The notes under the pieces: model-generated
Told to the model about the DNA's origin: nothing
Seen by the model: the letters and a program-made list of their open reading frames with translations, nothing else
Databases searched by the model: none
Origin: an uncultured Ruminiclostridium sp.
GTDB taxonomy: Bacteria > Bacillota > Clostridia > Oscillospirales > Ruminococcaceae
DNA length: 64,000 nt
NCBI GenBank assembly: GCA_947630175.1
Contig: CANRGJ010000005.1
Span: forward strand, 1-64,000
Direction of reading: 5' to 3'
In this document: positions 1 through 9,159 of the stretch, one piece after another
Position numbering within the stretch: the first letter of the stretch is position 1
How the letters are laid out: every line of letters begins with the position of its first letter
Position numbers and translations under genes: made by a program

Positions 1-1092
1 AAAATGCACCAAAGAGCAGACTTTGGTGCAAATTTCAGAGGTTCGTGTAATTGTATCATTTTAGACACGGCAACCGACCCGTCGGCTGAAAAGGGAAACA
101 TTTTTAGGTATGCTATGAACAAATTGGGTATGCCGTGTGAGATTTTCTCTGAGTATAACTGCAGCAAAAAGTATGTCGCTCCGTTAGGCGACTTGAACAT
201 TCCGGAGCTGAAGACCGAGGAGCGCCTTCAGACAATAATAAACTGTGATCTGTTTATCACCGATTCGTTTCACGGCACGTGCTTTTCGATAATTATGGGA
301 AAGCCGTTTATCTCAATCATCAATAAAGCAAGAGGCGCTGACAGATTCAGGACGCTTCTCAAGACCTTCCATCTGGAAAACCGACTTATTGAATCTGAGC
401 GTGATATCAACAGACCCGGATTGTTTGACCCGATAGATTACAGCGAGGTTTACAGTATACTTGACAGCGAGAGGGGAAAATGTCTTAAATGGCTTTCTGA
501 CGCGATAAAAGCACCAAAAGAGGCTTTGTTCTCCGACTATGATATAATGCGCAAGCTTATAGATAAGCAAAAGGAGGAGATCTCACAGCTGAAGCTGCTT
601 GTGACCTACCTTATGGGTCGTTCGGGATTTCTGGCATATACCACAGAGCTCAGCACATATATCGACCTTTTGGCAAAGCAGAAGAAGGGAAAGCTGATAG
701 TTATATCGGTAAAAGATACTCCGGGGCTTCAGCTTAATTCGGAAATAGCCGATCAGCTCATGCAGATAGGGATAAAAACAAACCTGAGCAAAAAACACAG
801 CCGAAGCTACGTGGCGGTCATCGACAACGAAAAGGTAGTTTTTGAAAAGCTTGGGGAAGCGCTTAACTCTGTGATATACCAAGGAAAATCAGGCGATCAC
901 GAGCTGCACGTTGAAAGTATGGTTTACAAAAACGGAAATCTGTCTGTTATAAGGTTAGACGGAACAGATTATTCAGTAAACAGAAGAGGCCTGAACATAG
1001 CCGTTTTTGATTCCGAACAGGGTACGCTCATTGACTCCGTCGCTTTTGATACTCATGTTGCAAGCTTTGACTGTTACAGGGACGATGAATGA
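1..1092 (+). CDS. Polysaccharide pyruvyl transferase, C-terminal part, with ILEI/FAM3-like tail (partial)
   Basis: The left end is cut by the window. The first in-frame ATG is at 4, but the protein begins in the middle of a PPT domain (PF04230 type), so the true start lies upstream. The segment DLFITDSFHGTCFSIIMGKP (about residues 82-101 from the ATG at 4) is the conserved PPT C-terminal motif. This family transfers pyruvyl groups from PEP to form ketals on sugars of surface polymers. After a helical linker (about 175-205), residues about 225-362 form a second domain. Signatures such as VKDTPGLQLNSEIADQL and RGLNIAVFDSEQGTLIDSV resemble the ILEI/FAM3 (POMGnT1 stem-like) carbohydrate-binding fold; that assignment is from pattern memory only. 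The next gene follows after 29 nt, so it belongs to the same glycan operon. Confidence 0.8.
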   Translation, partial: KMHQRADFGANFRGSCNCIILDTATDPSAEKGNIFRYAMNKLGMPCEIFSEYNCSKKYVAPLGDLNIPELKTEERLQTIINCDLFITDSFHGTCFSIIMGKPFISIINKARGADRFRTLLKTFHLENRLIESERDINRPGLFDPIDYSEVYSILDSERGKCLKWLSDAIKAPKEALFSDYDIMRKLIDKQKEEISQLKLLVTYLMGRSGFLAYTTELSTYIDLLAKQKKGKLIVISVKDTPGLQLNSEIADQLMQIGIKTNLSKKHSRSYVAVIDNEKVVFEKLGEALNSVIYQGKSGDHELHVESMVYKNGNLSVIRLDGTDYSVNRRGLNIAVFDSEQGTLIDSVAFDTHVASFDCYRDDE

Positions 1093-1121
1093 TCTGCGGC
1101 TAAAATAAAGGAGAAATAAAG

Positions 1122-2354
1122 ATGAAAAAAAGAAAAAGCACAGTAAGCAGTTTTTCCGCCGATGATAAAGAAAAATCGTATATTGAACCCGACAAATTGC
1201 AAACCGTTGCCAAAGAAAAAACAGACGCCACAACGCCTTTGCAAAAAAACAAAACTGTTCCAGAAAACACCGCAGCCCTTTACACCCTCTGGTTCGGTTT
1301 GGACTACGGCAGCATACTGACCGCTTATGCGCTCTATAAGACTTTGGAGCAGCTCGGATTTAAAAGCTGTCTTATTCAAAAGGACCCTGCGCTGTGGAGC
1401 GAACACTATGCGGACAAGGATAACATTGCAGGGAAGTTTATTTATGAAAACTGTGACGTTCTTGAAGTATTTTCTGACGAAAAGGACAAGGAGCTTCTGG
1501 ACGGCATCTGTACTCGCATTGTCGGCTCTGACGTGATGTGGGACTGCGGAATCATAAACAACTATGAAGATATGTATTTTTGCCTGAAGGGCGTAAACAA
1601 GGAAAATGTGAAGAAAATAGCCTACGGTACGTCTTTTGGCGGCAACTGCGATATTCCCGTTATGAAAAGAAGCGAATATATGCAGCTTCTCCGCAAATTT
1701 AACGGGATATCCGTAAAATGCTTCCGTGAAGCTGTCGCAATGAGCGATATGTTCGGCATAGACCCTGAGATCGTGCTGGATCCCGTTTTCCTTTGCGATA
1801 AGCAGAAATATATTCAGTGCGCGGAAAGCTCCGCTGCCAATACAGCAGAGGAACAGAAAAGTTTTGTATTCTCATACATAAAAAACGGCGACGAAAGAAA
1901 AAGAGATCTTTTGACCCGCGGCTATGTTATACTTCTGGAGAAATACGCCTCTCCACTCAGAAATTTTGTCGATATCAACCGCTATCCCGAGTCAACGGCC
2001 GCGCTTGGGCTTGAGCCTGCATATCACATTCTGGTGAATGACTGGCTGCACTACATCATAAACAGCGATTTTGTCATCACAGACGATTATTACGGTATGT
2101 GCTTCGCCATTCTTTTCAGAAAAAATTTCGTTGTGGTATACGGCAGGGATATGAAGGACCTTTCACGGTATACGACGCTGCTCGACCAGCTCGGCCTTAC
2201 CGAAAGACTTGTGTACCTCGATGACGATTTCAAAACTAAGGAGTATCTTTTCAGGAAGCCTATAAAGTATGATAAGTGTTCAACTCTTTTGGAACAACTG
2301 AAAGACGCTTCTTTGAAGTGGCTTACAAACGTATTGAACGGGTCAGATAAGTGA
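1122..2354 (+). CDS. Polysaccharide pyruvyl transferase family protein
   Basis: A 410-residue protein of the PF04230 family. A charged, low-complexity N-terminus of about 45 residues precedes the fold, which opens with LWFGLDYGSILTAYALYKTL (cf. the GxxNxGSxLxxYAL start of PPTs). It has the central IVGSDVMWDCGI segment (the family's GSDQxW) and the C-terminal DFVITDDYYGMCFAILFRK motif. In that motif DSxHG is altered to DDYYG, so the usual His is Tyr here and activity may be altered. The predicted role is pyruvylation, or a related transfer, on a surface glycan. The RBS is aaaggag just upstream of ATG 1122. The stop at 2352-2354 abuts the next gene. Confidence 0.8.
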   Translation: MKKRKSTVSSFSADDKEKSYIEPDKLQTVAKEKTDATTPLQKNKTVPENTAALYTLWFGLDYGSILTAYALYKTLEQLGFKSCLIQKDPALWSEHYADKDNIAGKFIYENCDVLEVFSDEKDKELLDGICTRIVGSDVMWDCGIINNYEDMYFCLKGVNKENVKKIAYGTSFGGNCDIPVMKRSEYMQLLRKFNGISVKCFREAVAMSDMFGIDPEIVLDPVFLCDKQKYIQCAESSAANTAEEQKSFVFSYIKNGDERKRDLLTRGYVILLEKYASPLRNFVDINRYPESTAALGLEPAYHILVNDWLHYIINSDFVITDDYYGMCFAILFRKNFVVVYGRDMKDLSRYTTLLDQLGLTERLVYLDDDFKTKEYLFRKPIKYDKCSTLLEQLKDASLKWLTNVLNGSDK

Positions 2355-2369
2355 ATGAGGGAGCATATG

Positions 2370-4220
2370 ATGAAAAAATTTTTACGCTTTAAGCTGCAGA
2401 ACCTGATATTTCGCAGCAATAGCCTGCCCGACCAGCATTTTGCTATGATGTACAGAGGGGACAAGCTTACTTATGACCCTTTGCAGTCATCGTTTTCGCT
2501 GAAGGACGGGCAGTTTACGGAATTCTTTACGTATTTCAATTCTTTTTCATACGGAAAATGGACCAAATATACGAACGTCAGGTCAATAAGCCTGTGTATC
2601 AAAGCAAAAGGCAAGTTCACGATACAACTGTTCGGACATTACCGTCGGGGCGAGATCATCGAAAAGGAATTTTATCCCTCGCACATTTTTGATTTTCAGG
2701 AATTTGAAACGATAGAAATACCCGTTTCCGAGGACGCCAAAGGGACCGTCATAGGATTTCAGATACAAAGCATAAGGGATTTTGCAGTTTCGGAAGGCTG
2801 CTGGTGTACATATATCGATGAAAAAGATGTAAAAGACGTAAGAATATCTATCGTTACTACAACGTTCAAAAAAGAAAGCTATATAAAACGCAACGTTGAA
2901 ACGATAGAAAGGGAATTGTTCTACGGCTCTGAGTCATGCAGAGACCGCTTCCGTATGAATATCATTGATAACGGCAGGACTCTTGACCCTGACGATTTCA
3001 ATGATGAATACGTTACGCTTTTCCCTAATATCAATGCCGGAGGTGCAGGAGGATTTACGAGAGGTATCATTGAATCCTTACATTTGAAATGGGCTCCGAC
3101 TCATATCCTGCTTATGGACGACGACGTGACTATACTTCCTGAAGCCTTTGTTCGCACTTACGCTCTGCTCACCCTGATAAAGGACGAATATTCGGATTAT
3201 TTTATAAGCGGCGCAATGCTAAGAAATCAGCAGATGAACGAACAGCATGAGGATATCGGATATGTAGTGGACGACGGGTATTATCGTGCCGCAAAGCCCA
3301 CGATGTTCCTTCATTTATGGGATCAGGTATTTATCAATGAAGAAGAAAAACCTCAGAAGCCTGATTCTTATGCGGCGTGGTGGTACTGCTGCTTTCCTGT
3401 CACCCAGATAGAGGAAAACGACCTTCCCCTGCCGGTATTTATACGCTGCGACGACGTGGATTTCAGCATACGGCATAAAGCCCATATGATAACTATGAAC
3501 GGCATATTCGTATGGCATGACGATTTCAAGTACAAATTCAACGCCTCTATGGAATTTTATATGGTGGTCAGAAATTCACTTATCACTCAGGCGATAGACG
3601 GCATATATCCTAATGCGGATTTTATCGGCAATATCAACAGGCTGTTTATGGAAAGGATAAAAGCGTTCAGCTACTCTGACTGCGACCTGCTGCTTGATGC
3701 GATAGAGGATTATCTGAAAGGTCCGAGCTTTATTTCCGAGCCGCGCGGCGAACAGATCGTGAAAGAAAAGTCTGCGAAAAACGAAAAATTAAAAAACTTG
3801 TACGAAGTCCTTGACACAGTTAAAGACGTGTCGGCTGAGAATATCACCAGCGGCTTGTACGAGCCTGCGGAGCTTCACGGATTTAAAAAGTTCATCTATA
3901 ACGCTACTTACAACTTTCAGATCTTTCCTGCCAGACTTATGAAAAAGAAAACGGGCGTCATACCCTACGACTGGTTTGTGGCTCCGTCAAAAAATTATGG
4001 TTGTACGGCTCTTCTTGCAGTCAACGAATCAAATTATACGGGAAATCTGCGTATGCGTTCCGAAAGACGTTTTTTGGGGCTGATGAAAAGAAGAAAAAAG
4101 CTGATGCGCAGGTATAAACGCTGCAATAACGCGGTGACCGCCGAATATCGCGCGGCAGGAAACGTTTTCCGTTCTGAAACATTCTGGAGAAAATATTTGG
4201 GTATCAAGGAGGAAACATAA
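2370..4220 (+). CDS. GlfT2-like galactofuranosyltransferase (GT2 fold)
   Basis: A roughly 616-residue glycosyltransferase that resembles the polymerising galactofuranosyltransferase GlfT2. It has an N-terminal beta-sandwich-like region (about 1-155) and a GT-A domain starting at ISIVTTTFKKESYIKRN. The metal-binding DDD is at residues 250-252 (LLMDDDV), an acceptor-site WWYCCFP follows, then the catalytic pair CDDVDF at 361-362 and the metal-ligand His of VWHDDF at 383. Order and spacing match GlfT2. The C-terminal third (about 440-616) is helical and basic. An in-frame ATG at 2355 touches the upstream stop, but the gagggag at 2357-2363 fits the tandem ATGs at 2367 and 2370 better, so 2370 is preferred. 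The stop overlaps the next start (TAATG at 4218-4222). It probably adds galactofuranose-type sugars to the polymer of this cluster. Confidence 0.85.
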   Translation: MKKFLRFKLQNLIFRSNSLPDQHFAMMYRGDKLTYDPLQSSFSLKDGQFTEFFTYFNSFSYGKWTKYTNVRSISLCIKAKGKFTIQLFGHYRRGEIIEKEFYPSHIFDFQEFETIEIPVSEDAKGTVIGFQIQSIRDFAVSEGCWCTYIDEKDVKDVRISIVTTTFKKESYIKRNVETIERELFYGSESCRDRFRMNIIDNGRTLDPDDFNDEYVTLFPNINAGGAGGFTRGIIESLHLKWAPTHILLMDDDVTILPEAFVRTYALLTLIKDEYSDYFISGAMLRNQQMNEQHEDIGYVVDDGYYRAAKPTMFLHLWDQVFINEEEKPQKPDSYAAWWYCCFPVTQIEENDLPLPVFIRCDDVDFSIRHKAHMITMNGIFVWHDDFKYKFNASMEFYMVVRNSLITQAIDGIYPNADFIGNINRLFMERIKAFSYSDCDLLLDAIEDYLKGPSFISEPRGEQIVKEKSAKNEKLKNLYEVLDTVKDVSAENITSGLYEPAELHGFKKFIYNATYNFQIFPARLMKKKTGVIPYDWFVAPSKNYGCTALLAVNESNYTGNLRMRSERRFLGLMKRRKKLMRRYKRCNNAVTAEYRAAGNVFRSETFWRKYLGIKEET

Positions 4221-6985
4221 TGGAAAAAAAGCAATATGATGTTGGATTGGTAGGATGGTGGCATAATTCAAATTACGGCTCCATGCTTACGTATTATGCG
4301 CTTCATCAGACGTTAAAAAATCTCGGTTATTCTGTTCTGATGATACATGAAGCACTCGGTTATCCGAACAGGGTCAAATGGGATTACAACAATCCTCCGC
4401 ATAAATTTGCGAAGGAACACTACGATTTCAGAGAGCAAGTCAACTATGATGAATTAAGAAAATACAACGATGAATGCAATACATTTATTGTTGGAAGTGA
4501 TCAGCTTTGGAATCCTCATATTAAGCGTGTTAACAGCGACTGCTTTTTGGATTTTACAGCAGATGATAAAAAGCGAATATCATATGGAACTTCCTTTGGA
4601 AATGAAGGTGTTTTGGAATCCAGACCCGAATTTGTAAAAGCCAACTATGATAATTTAAGGCGTTTTGATGCCATTTCAGTACGTGAAGACTATGCTGTAA
4701 AAGTAGCTGAGGATAATTTTAATGTTAAAGCGGTAAGGGTTGTCGATCCTGTATTTTTACCGGATATATCCGAATATACTTCCCTTGCAGAACAAGCTTC
4801 CCATAAAATTGACGGCGAGTATATGCTTGCTTTTATCCTTGACCCTACTGAAGCTAAAAAGGATGTCGTTTTAAAACTTGCTGAGAAATTAGGCTATAAA
4901 AAAATATTTGTCCTTACCGATCCGTTCCAGTCTGCTATTACAAAGGCGGAGCAAATTTTTAATGCTTCGAATATGGAAATGTATAAACTGGAACAAATAT
5001 CTCCTGAAAATTTTTTGTGTGCATACCAGAATGCCGGATATGTTATAACTGACAGTTTACATGGCATGTGTTTTTCATATATTTTCCGAAAAAATTTCAA
5101 TGTATTTTATAATATTCTTCGGGGCGCAGGCAGATTTGCCAGTGTAGTGGGTCTGATGGGACTTGAAAGCAGAAGAATATATGAGGATTGGCGCACTGAG
5201 CCGGATACTTCTGCAATAGACTTTGCACAGGCAGAAAAAAGCGTGAACGAGCTGAGAGAGTATTCCTTAAACTGGTTGAAAACTGCGTTGGATACGCCCA
5301 AAGAACTCATGCCTAAAATAATTTTGAATAATTTAGAGAAAAAGCCTGAAGATGATGACAATGTTGCAGAATTGATAAAAAATATGCACATTGATGTAAA
5401 AAGATGTAAAATGGTAGCAACATTGTTAAGGGACTATGGCGTAAAGCATATTGTAATTTCATCAGGTTCAAGACATGCTGATCTTGTTAGATTTTTCGAA
5501 AACAACTCTTGCTTTATAACCCATAATGTTATTGATGAAAGAAGTGCCGGATTTTATGCACTCGGCTTAGCAACGAAAATGAGAGCACCCGTAGCCGTAT
5601 GCTGTACATCGGGGACAGCTTCCTCTAATTATCTTACAAGTATGAGTGAGGCGTTTTATCAGCATGTTCCGTTAATTTATATCACCGCAGACCGCTACCC
5701 GCATTTACTTAATCAGCGTGAAGATCAAATGGTTCCGCAAGACAATATGTACGGTAGGGTTTGCCTGAAATCTGTTACTTTGATTCCTAAAGATGATCCG
5801 AATACAACGGCTGCAATGCGTCGGGAAGTTTGTGAAACGATCCTTGAAGCAACTCATAATCAGTTTGGACCTGTTCACATAAATATTCCTGTGGCATTCG
5901 TGAATATTAAACCATTACCTGCTAAATGTTACGATTTAGAGCAATCGCATTTTCCGTTAATGCAAAGATATAAGTTTTTACCGGATCGTTCTTCGTGGAA
6001 TTCTGTTCTTGATACTATGAAAAAAAATAAAATTTTAATAATTTATGGGCAGAATTATAAGCTATCTCACGAAGATCATGACGCATTTGATAAATTCTGT
6101 AAAAGATTTAACTGTGCGTTTTATAGAGAAAATTTATCAAATTTTACCTGCACTAAATCCATTAACGGATATAACATGGTGAAGAAATCAGGCAACGTTA
6201 CTGATACAATGCTTAAGGAAATTAAACCTGATATTGTTATTACAATGTTTGGATCAACTGTTGCTATAACTCGGGACTTTTTGTATAAATTTAAAACTTT
6301 TGAGCATTGGGATATCGCTCCGAATGGTGCCGCGGCAGATCCGTATAAGAAATTAACAAAAATATTCGAATGTACTCCTATTCAATTTATAAAACGCCTG
6401 AATTTTATGGCTGGCGATGCATCATCTGTTGATTCATATTTTCAATCATGGAAAAAATATGAAATAATAAATGATATCATTCCGGAAAAATATTCACAAA
6501 GATATGCTACCTACCAGATTTTAGAAAAAATGCCTGAAAATGCTTTGCTTCATTTGGCTAACAGCAATACTGTAAGGTTTGCATGCTCATACAAAATCAA
6601 AGAAAATATAAGTGTTTATTGCAACCGGGGCACAAATGGTATAGACGGCTCTGCGTCTACATTTATCGGGCAGGCAGCATTAAGTAAAGAACCGTGTTAT
6701 TTGTTGATAGGTGATCTGAGCTTCTTTTATGATATGAATTCACTCTGGAATAAAAAATTAGGAGATAATATTAGAATTGTATTATTTAACAACTATGGAG
6801 CGGGTGCTTTGAGAGATAGGAAAGCAAAAGCGATAGTTCACTCACATCAGGCTACCGCAAGAGGCTGGGTTGAGTCTTTAGGCTTCACTTATCTCTCCTC
6901 AAGAAATATGGACGAATTCAATGCAAACATTGACAGATTTGTATCAAATGAAGATTCACCTATGTTTTTTGAGGTGTTTTGTTGA
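4220..6985 (+). CDS. Fusion: polysaccharide pyruvyl transferase + MenD-like thiamine diphosphate enzyme
   Basis: A single 921-residue ORF with two enzymes. Residues about 6-365 form a complete PPT domain (start VGLVGWWHNSNYGSMLTYYA, central FIVGSDQLWNP, C-terminal YVITDSLHGMCFSYIF). Residues about 385-921 form a ThDP enzyme closest to MenD (SEPHCHC synthase). It has the PYR-domain glutamate in DERSAGFYALGLA (E440), CCTSGTASSNYL, the RGTNGIDGSASTF motif and the Mg/ThDP motif GDLSFFYDMNSLW (D832) followed by LFNNYGAG. MenD adds a succinyl-semialdehyde unit to isochorismate. Here the partner domain and genes argue for a glycan-related carboligation or decarboxylation, with the substrate unknown. 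No frame break is visible, so the fusion looks real. Base composition is clearly more AT-rich than in the preceding genes. Start: gaggaaacataATG. Confidence 0.85.
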   Translation: MEKKQYDVGLVGWWHNSNYGSMLTYYALHQTLKNLGYSVLMIHEALGYPNRVKWDYNNPPHKFAKEHYDFREQVNYDELRKYNDECNTFIVGSDQLWNPHIKRVNSDCFLDFTADDKKRISYGTSFGNEGVLESRPEFVKANYDNLRRFDAISVREDYAVKVAEDNFNVKAVRVVDPVFLPDISEYTSLAEQASHKIDGEYMLAFILDPTEAKKDVVLKLAEKLGYKKIFVLTDPFQSAITKAEQIFNASNMEMYKLEQISPENFLCAYQNAGYVITDSLHGMCFSYIFRKNFNVFYNILRGAGRFASVVGLMGLESRRIYEDWRTEPDTSAIDFAQAEKSVNELREYSLNWLKTALDTPKELMPKIILNNLEKKPEDDDNVAELIKNMHIDVKRCKMVATLLRDYGVKHIVISSGSRHADLVRFFENNSCFITHNVIDERSAGFYALGLATKMRAPVAVCCTSGTASSNYLTSMSEAFYQHVPLIYITADRYPHLLNQREDQMVPQDNMYGRVCLKSVTLIPKDDPNTTAAMRREVCETILEATHNQFGPVHINIPVAFVNIKPLPAKCYDLEQSHFPLMQRYKFLPDRSSWNSVLDTMKKNKILIIYGQNYKLSHEDHDAFDKFCKRFNCAFYRENLSNFTCTKSINGYNMVKKSGNVTDTMLKEIKPDIVITMFGSTVAITRDFLYKFKTFEHWDIAPNGAAADPYKKLTKIFECTPIQFIKRLNFMAGDASSVDSYFQSWKKYEIINDIIPEKYSQRYATYQILEKMPENALLHLANSNTVRFACSYKIKENISVYCNRGTNGIDGSASTFIGQAALSKEPCYLLIGDLSFFYDMNSLWNKKLGDNIRIVLFNNYGAGALRDRKAKAIVHSHQATARGWVESLGFTYLSSRNMDEFNANIDRFVSNEDSPMFFEVFC

Positions 6986-7055
6986 GTGATTTATCGTTAA
7001 AAATTGTAATGACATAAAAATGATTTTCTTTTAAAATAAGAAGAAGGAGTTTAAT

Positions 7056-7574
7056 ATGATTTTGACTCAGCAGGCAGCAAACAATCCCTCGGGCTATAAA
7101 ATCGTATTTTCTGAATTAGGCAAGGCAGAACTCAAGCAGTATAGCGTTCCTGAGCCAACAGACAATCAGGTATTGGTCAAGGTGGCATATACCCTTATTT
7201 CAAACGGAACTGAAAAGGCATGCTTGCTCGGTTCGGAAAACACTATTCAAAAATTTCCTCAGTTTCCGGGCTATTCTTCCGTAGGAACGGTTATAAAAAC
7301 GGGAAAAAATGTAAAAACCGTAAGTGAGGGAGATCGAGTATTTGTTGAATATGGCGGACACGCTTCATACAACGTAAAATCTTCGCAATATGTGTATAAG
7401 ATACCTAACAATGTGGAGTTTACAGAAGCGGTATTTGTGAAGCTGGCAAGCTACCCGTTGCTTGCGTTGCGTCGTTCGCGTTTGGAAATGGGTGAATCCG
7501 TGGTTATTGTCGGATTGGGTATGCTTGGACTTTTCGGAGTTCAGCTTGCAAAAATCGGGGGGGGTATCCATTAA
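7056..7574 (+). pseudogene. MDR (zinc-type alcohol dehydrogenase-like) protein, N-terminal piece, frameshifted
   Basis: The N-terminal 172 residues of a medium-chain dehydrogenase/reductase. They cover the GroES-like domain (LVKVAYTLISNGTEKACL, then FPGYSSVGTVIKTGKNV) and the start of the Rossmann domain (VVIVGLGMLGLFGVQLAKIG). The typical GHE zinc motif is GYSSVG here, so this is a BchC-like, non-classical MDR. The frame breaks in a run of eight G at 7557-7564. Adding one G joins it to the ORF at 7601-8098 and restores PLIAVG, which aligns with PLIAIG in the intact paralogue at 8139. RBS aaggag before ATG 7056. In its current form the protein loses most of the cofactor domain. Confidence 0.75.
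7557..7564 (+). repeat. G8 homopolymer at the frameshift in the first MDR gene
   Basis: Eight consecutive G inside a coding region. Nine G would restore the frame to the downstream fragment. Such tracts are typical slipped-strand hot spots. Confidence 0.9.
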
Positions 7575-8098
7575 TAGCGGTTGGTAATCGTGAGATAAGA
7601 TTGGAAAAGGCAAAGCTATTCGGTGCGGATTATGTATTTCCTTCAGATGATGCCGACTTAATACGGAATATTTTAAGTATCACCAAGGATAACACGGCTT
7701 TTGAGGGAGCAAATGTTATCCTTGAAACATCAGGCTCTGAAAATGCTTTGCTTACCGCTCTCAAGTATTCCGCCAGACGTGGAAGAGTTATGATAAACGG
7801 TTGTAACAGAGTAATGACACAACCAATAGATATTTACAAATACGTTCACAGAAAAGGAGTATCACTTATAGGCGTTCATGAGTCTACCAGAATGGAAAAT
7901 GATTCGGCGCCGGGTAACTGGACATCTAAACGCGATTATCGCTTGCTGTTTCAGTTTATGGCTTCTCATCGCCTAAACACGAAGGAAATCATAAGCGAAA
8001 TACATTCCCCGTGGAATGCGCCTGATGTATACCAACGACTGGCTAACGACCATGATTTTCCTATGGGTGTAATTTTCGACTGGACAAAAATACACTGA
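7575..8098 (+). pseudogene. MDR dehydrogenase, C-terminal piece of the frameshifted gene
   Basis: Continues the upstream fragment in another frame: NREIRLEKAKLFGADYVFPS (Rossmann beta-alpha unit), ANVILETSGSENALLTALKY, and the C-terminus GVIFDWTKIH. The first ATG is at 7601, without a convincing RBS and in the middle of the fold, so independent translation is unlikely. The whole gene spans 7056-8098 (about 347 residues when restored), nearly the length of its neighbour (335). It is either a phase-OFF allele, a genuine pseudogene or a homopolymer sequencing error. Confidence 0.7.
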
Positions 8099-8138
8099 TT
8101 ATGTTGAGGTGTTTAGCTGATTTTTATGGAGGTTATTA

Positions 8139-9146
8139 ATGCGAGCAAATAGAATTACATTTTATGACCGAGATGTTAAACTGTCAGCCTTTGAATTGCC
8201 TTCCCCGAAAGAAAATGAAGTGGTTATAAAAGTCAAGTATTCTTTAATATCGAACGGAACGGAAAAGGCGTGCCTTTCAGGTGAGCCGAATAGTGTCAAT
8301 ATACCGATGAGGTACGGATATTCATCAGTAGGCTACGTTGTTGAAACAGGAAAAAAAGTTACGTCAGTGAAGGCAGGGGATCGTGTTTTCGCAACCTATA
8401 CGGGTCATGCGAACTATGGCGTGCGTCCTGTTTCTAATGTTACAAAAATACCGGACGAGGTATACTTTGAGGATGCCGTGTTCGTGAAGATTGCTTCTTT
8501 CCCGCTTTTGGCATTGAGAAAAAGTCAATATGTACTCGGTGAATTGGTAGTCGTAGTGGGGACGGGGCTATTAGGTTTATTAGGCGTGAGGTTCGCATAT
8601 CTGTCCGGGGCTATGCCGCTGATAGCTATTGGAGGGAGCAGACAGGACAGGCTTGATAAGGCGAGAGAGTTCGGCGCAGATTATGTATTTTCCGCAAACG
8701 AGCCCGATTTAGAAAAGAAGATAATCTCTATCACCCAGAAGAGTACATTTCATAAGGGTGCGGAGGTGGTAATCGAAACGACAGGGCAGGAAAGCGCATT
8801 ATTTACGGCATTTAAATATGTCGGCAAGAATGCGAGAATAGTTATCAACGGGTGCAACAGAAGATTAAGCAAGCCAATAGATTTATACAATTCAGTTCAT
8901 ATAAAAGGAACCAGTTTGATTGGTGCAAACAGCAGCAACAGACCGTCCGGCGGTTCTATGCCGTTTAATTGGACGACCGCACGAGATTATAAATTGATAT
9001 TGGAATATATGAAAAACGATAAGCTTAATGCAAAAAGCCTTATATCTGAATACGCTGACCCAAATGACTGTGTATTGGTGTTTGAGAGATTGCTTAACGA
9101 CCGAGATTTCCCACTTGGAGTGGTGTTTGATTGGGATAAATTATAA
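8139..9146 (+). CDS. MDR family dehydrogenase (intact paralogue)
   Basis: A 335-residue medium-chain dehydrogenase and clear paralogue of the broken gene just upstream (shared LISNGTEKACL, YSSVGYV, VFVKIASFPLLALRKSQY, PLIAIG, GADYVFSA, ARIVINGCNRR, GVVFDWDKL). The Rossmann motif is VVVGTGLLGLLGV. It lacks the canonical catalytic-zinc GHE motif and the structural-zinc Cys cluster, so it probably works with NAD(P)H but without the usual zinc chemistry. A glycan-precursor oxidoreductase is the likely role, but the substrate is unknown. ATG 8139 follows tggaggttatta. The two copies suggest a tandem duplication with divergence. Confidence 0.8.
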   Translation: MRANRITFYDRDVKLSAFELPSPKENEVVIKVKYSLISNGTEKACLSGEPNSVNIPMRYGYSSVGYVVETGKKVTSVKAGDRVFATYTGHANYGVRPVSNVTKIPDEVYFEDAVFVKIASFPLLALRKSQYVLGELVVVVGTGLLGLLGVRFAYLSGAMPLIAIGGSRQDRLDKAREFGADYVFSANEPDLEKKIISITQKSTFHKGAEVVIETTGQESALFTAFKYVGKNARIVINGCNRRLSKPIDLYNSVHIKGTSLIGANSSNRPSGGSMPFNWTTARDYKLILEYMKNDKLNAKSLISEYADPNDCVLVFERLLNDRDFPLGVVFDWDKL

Positions 9147-9159
9147 GGAGATGTTATCT

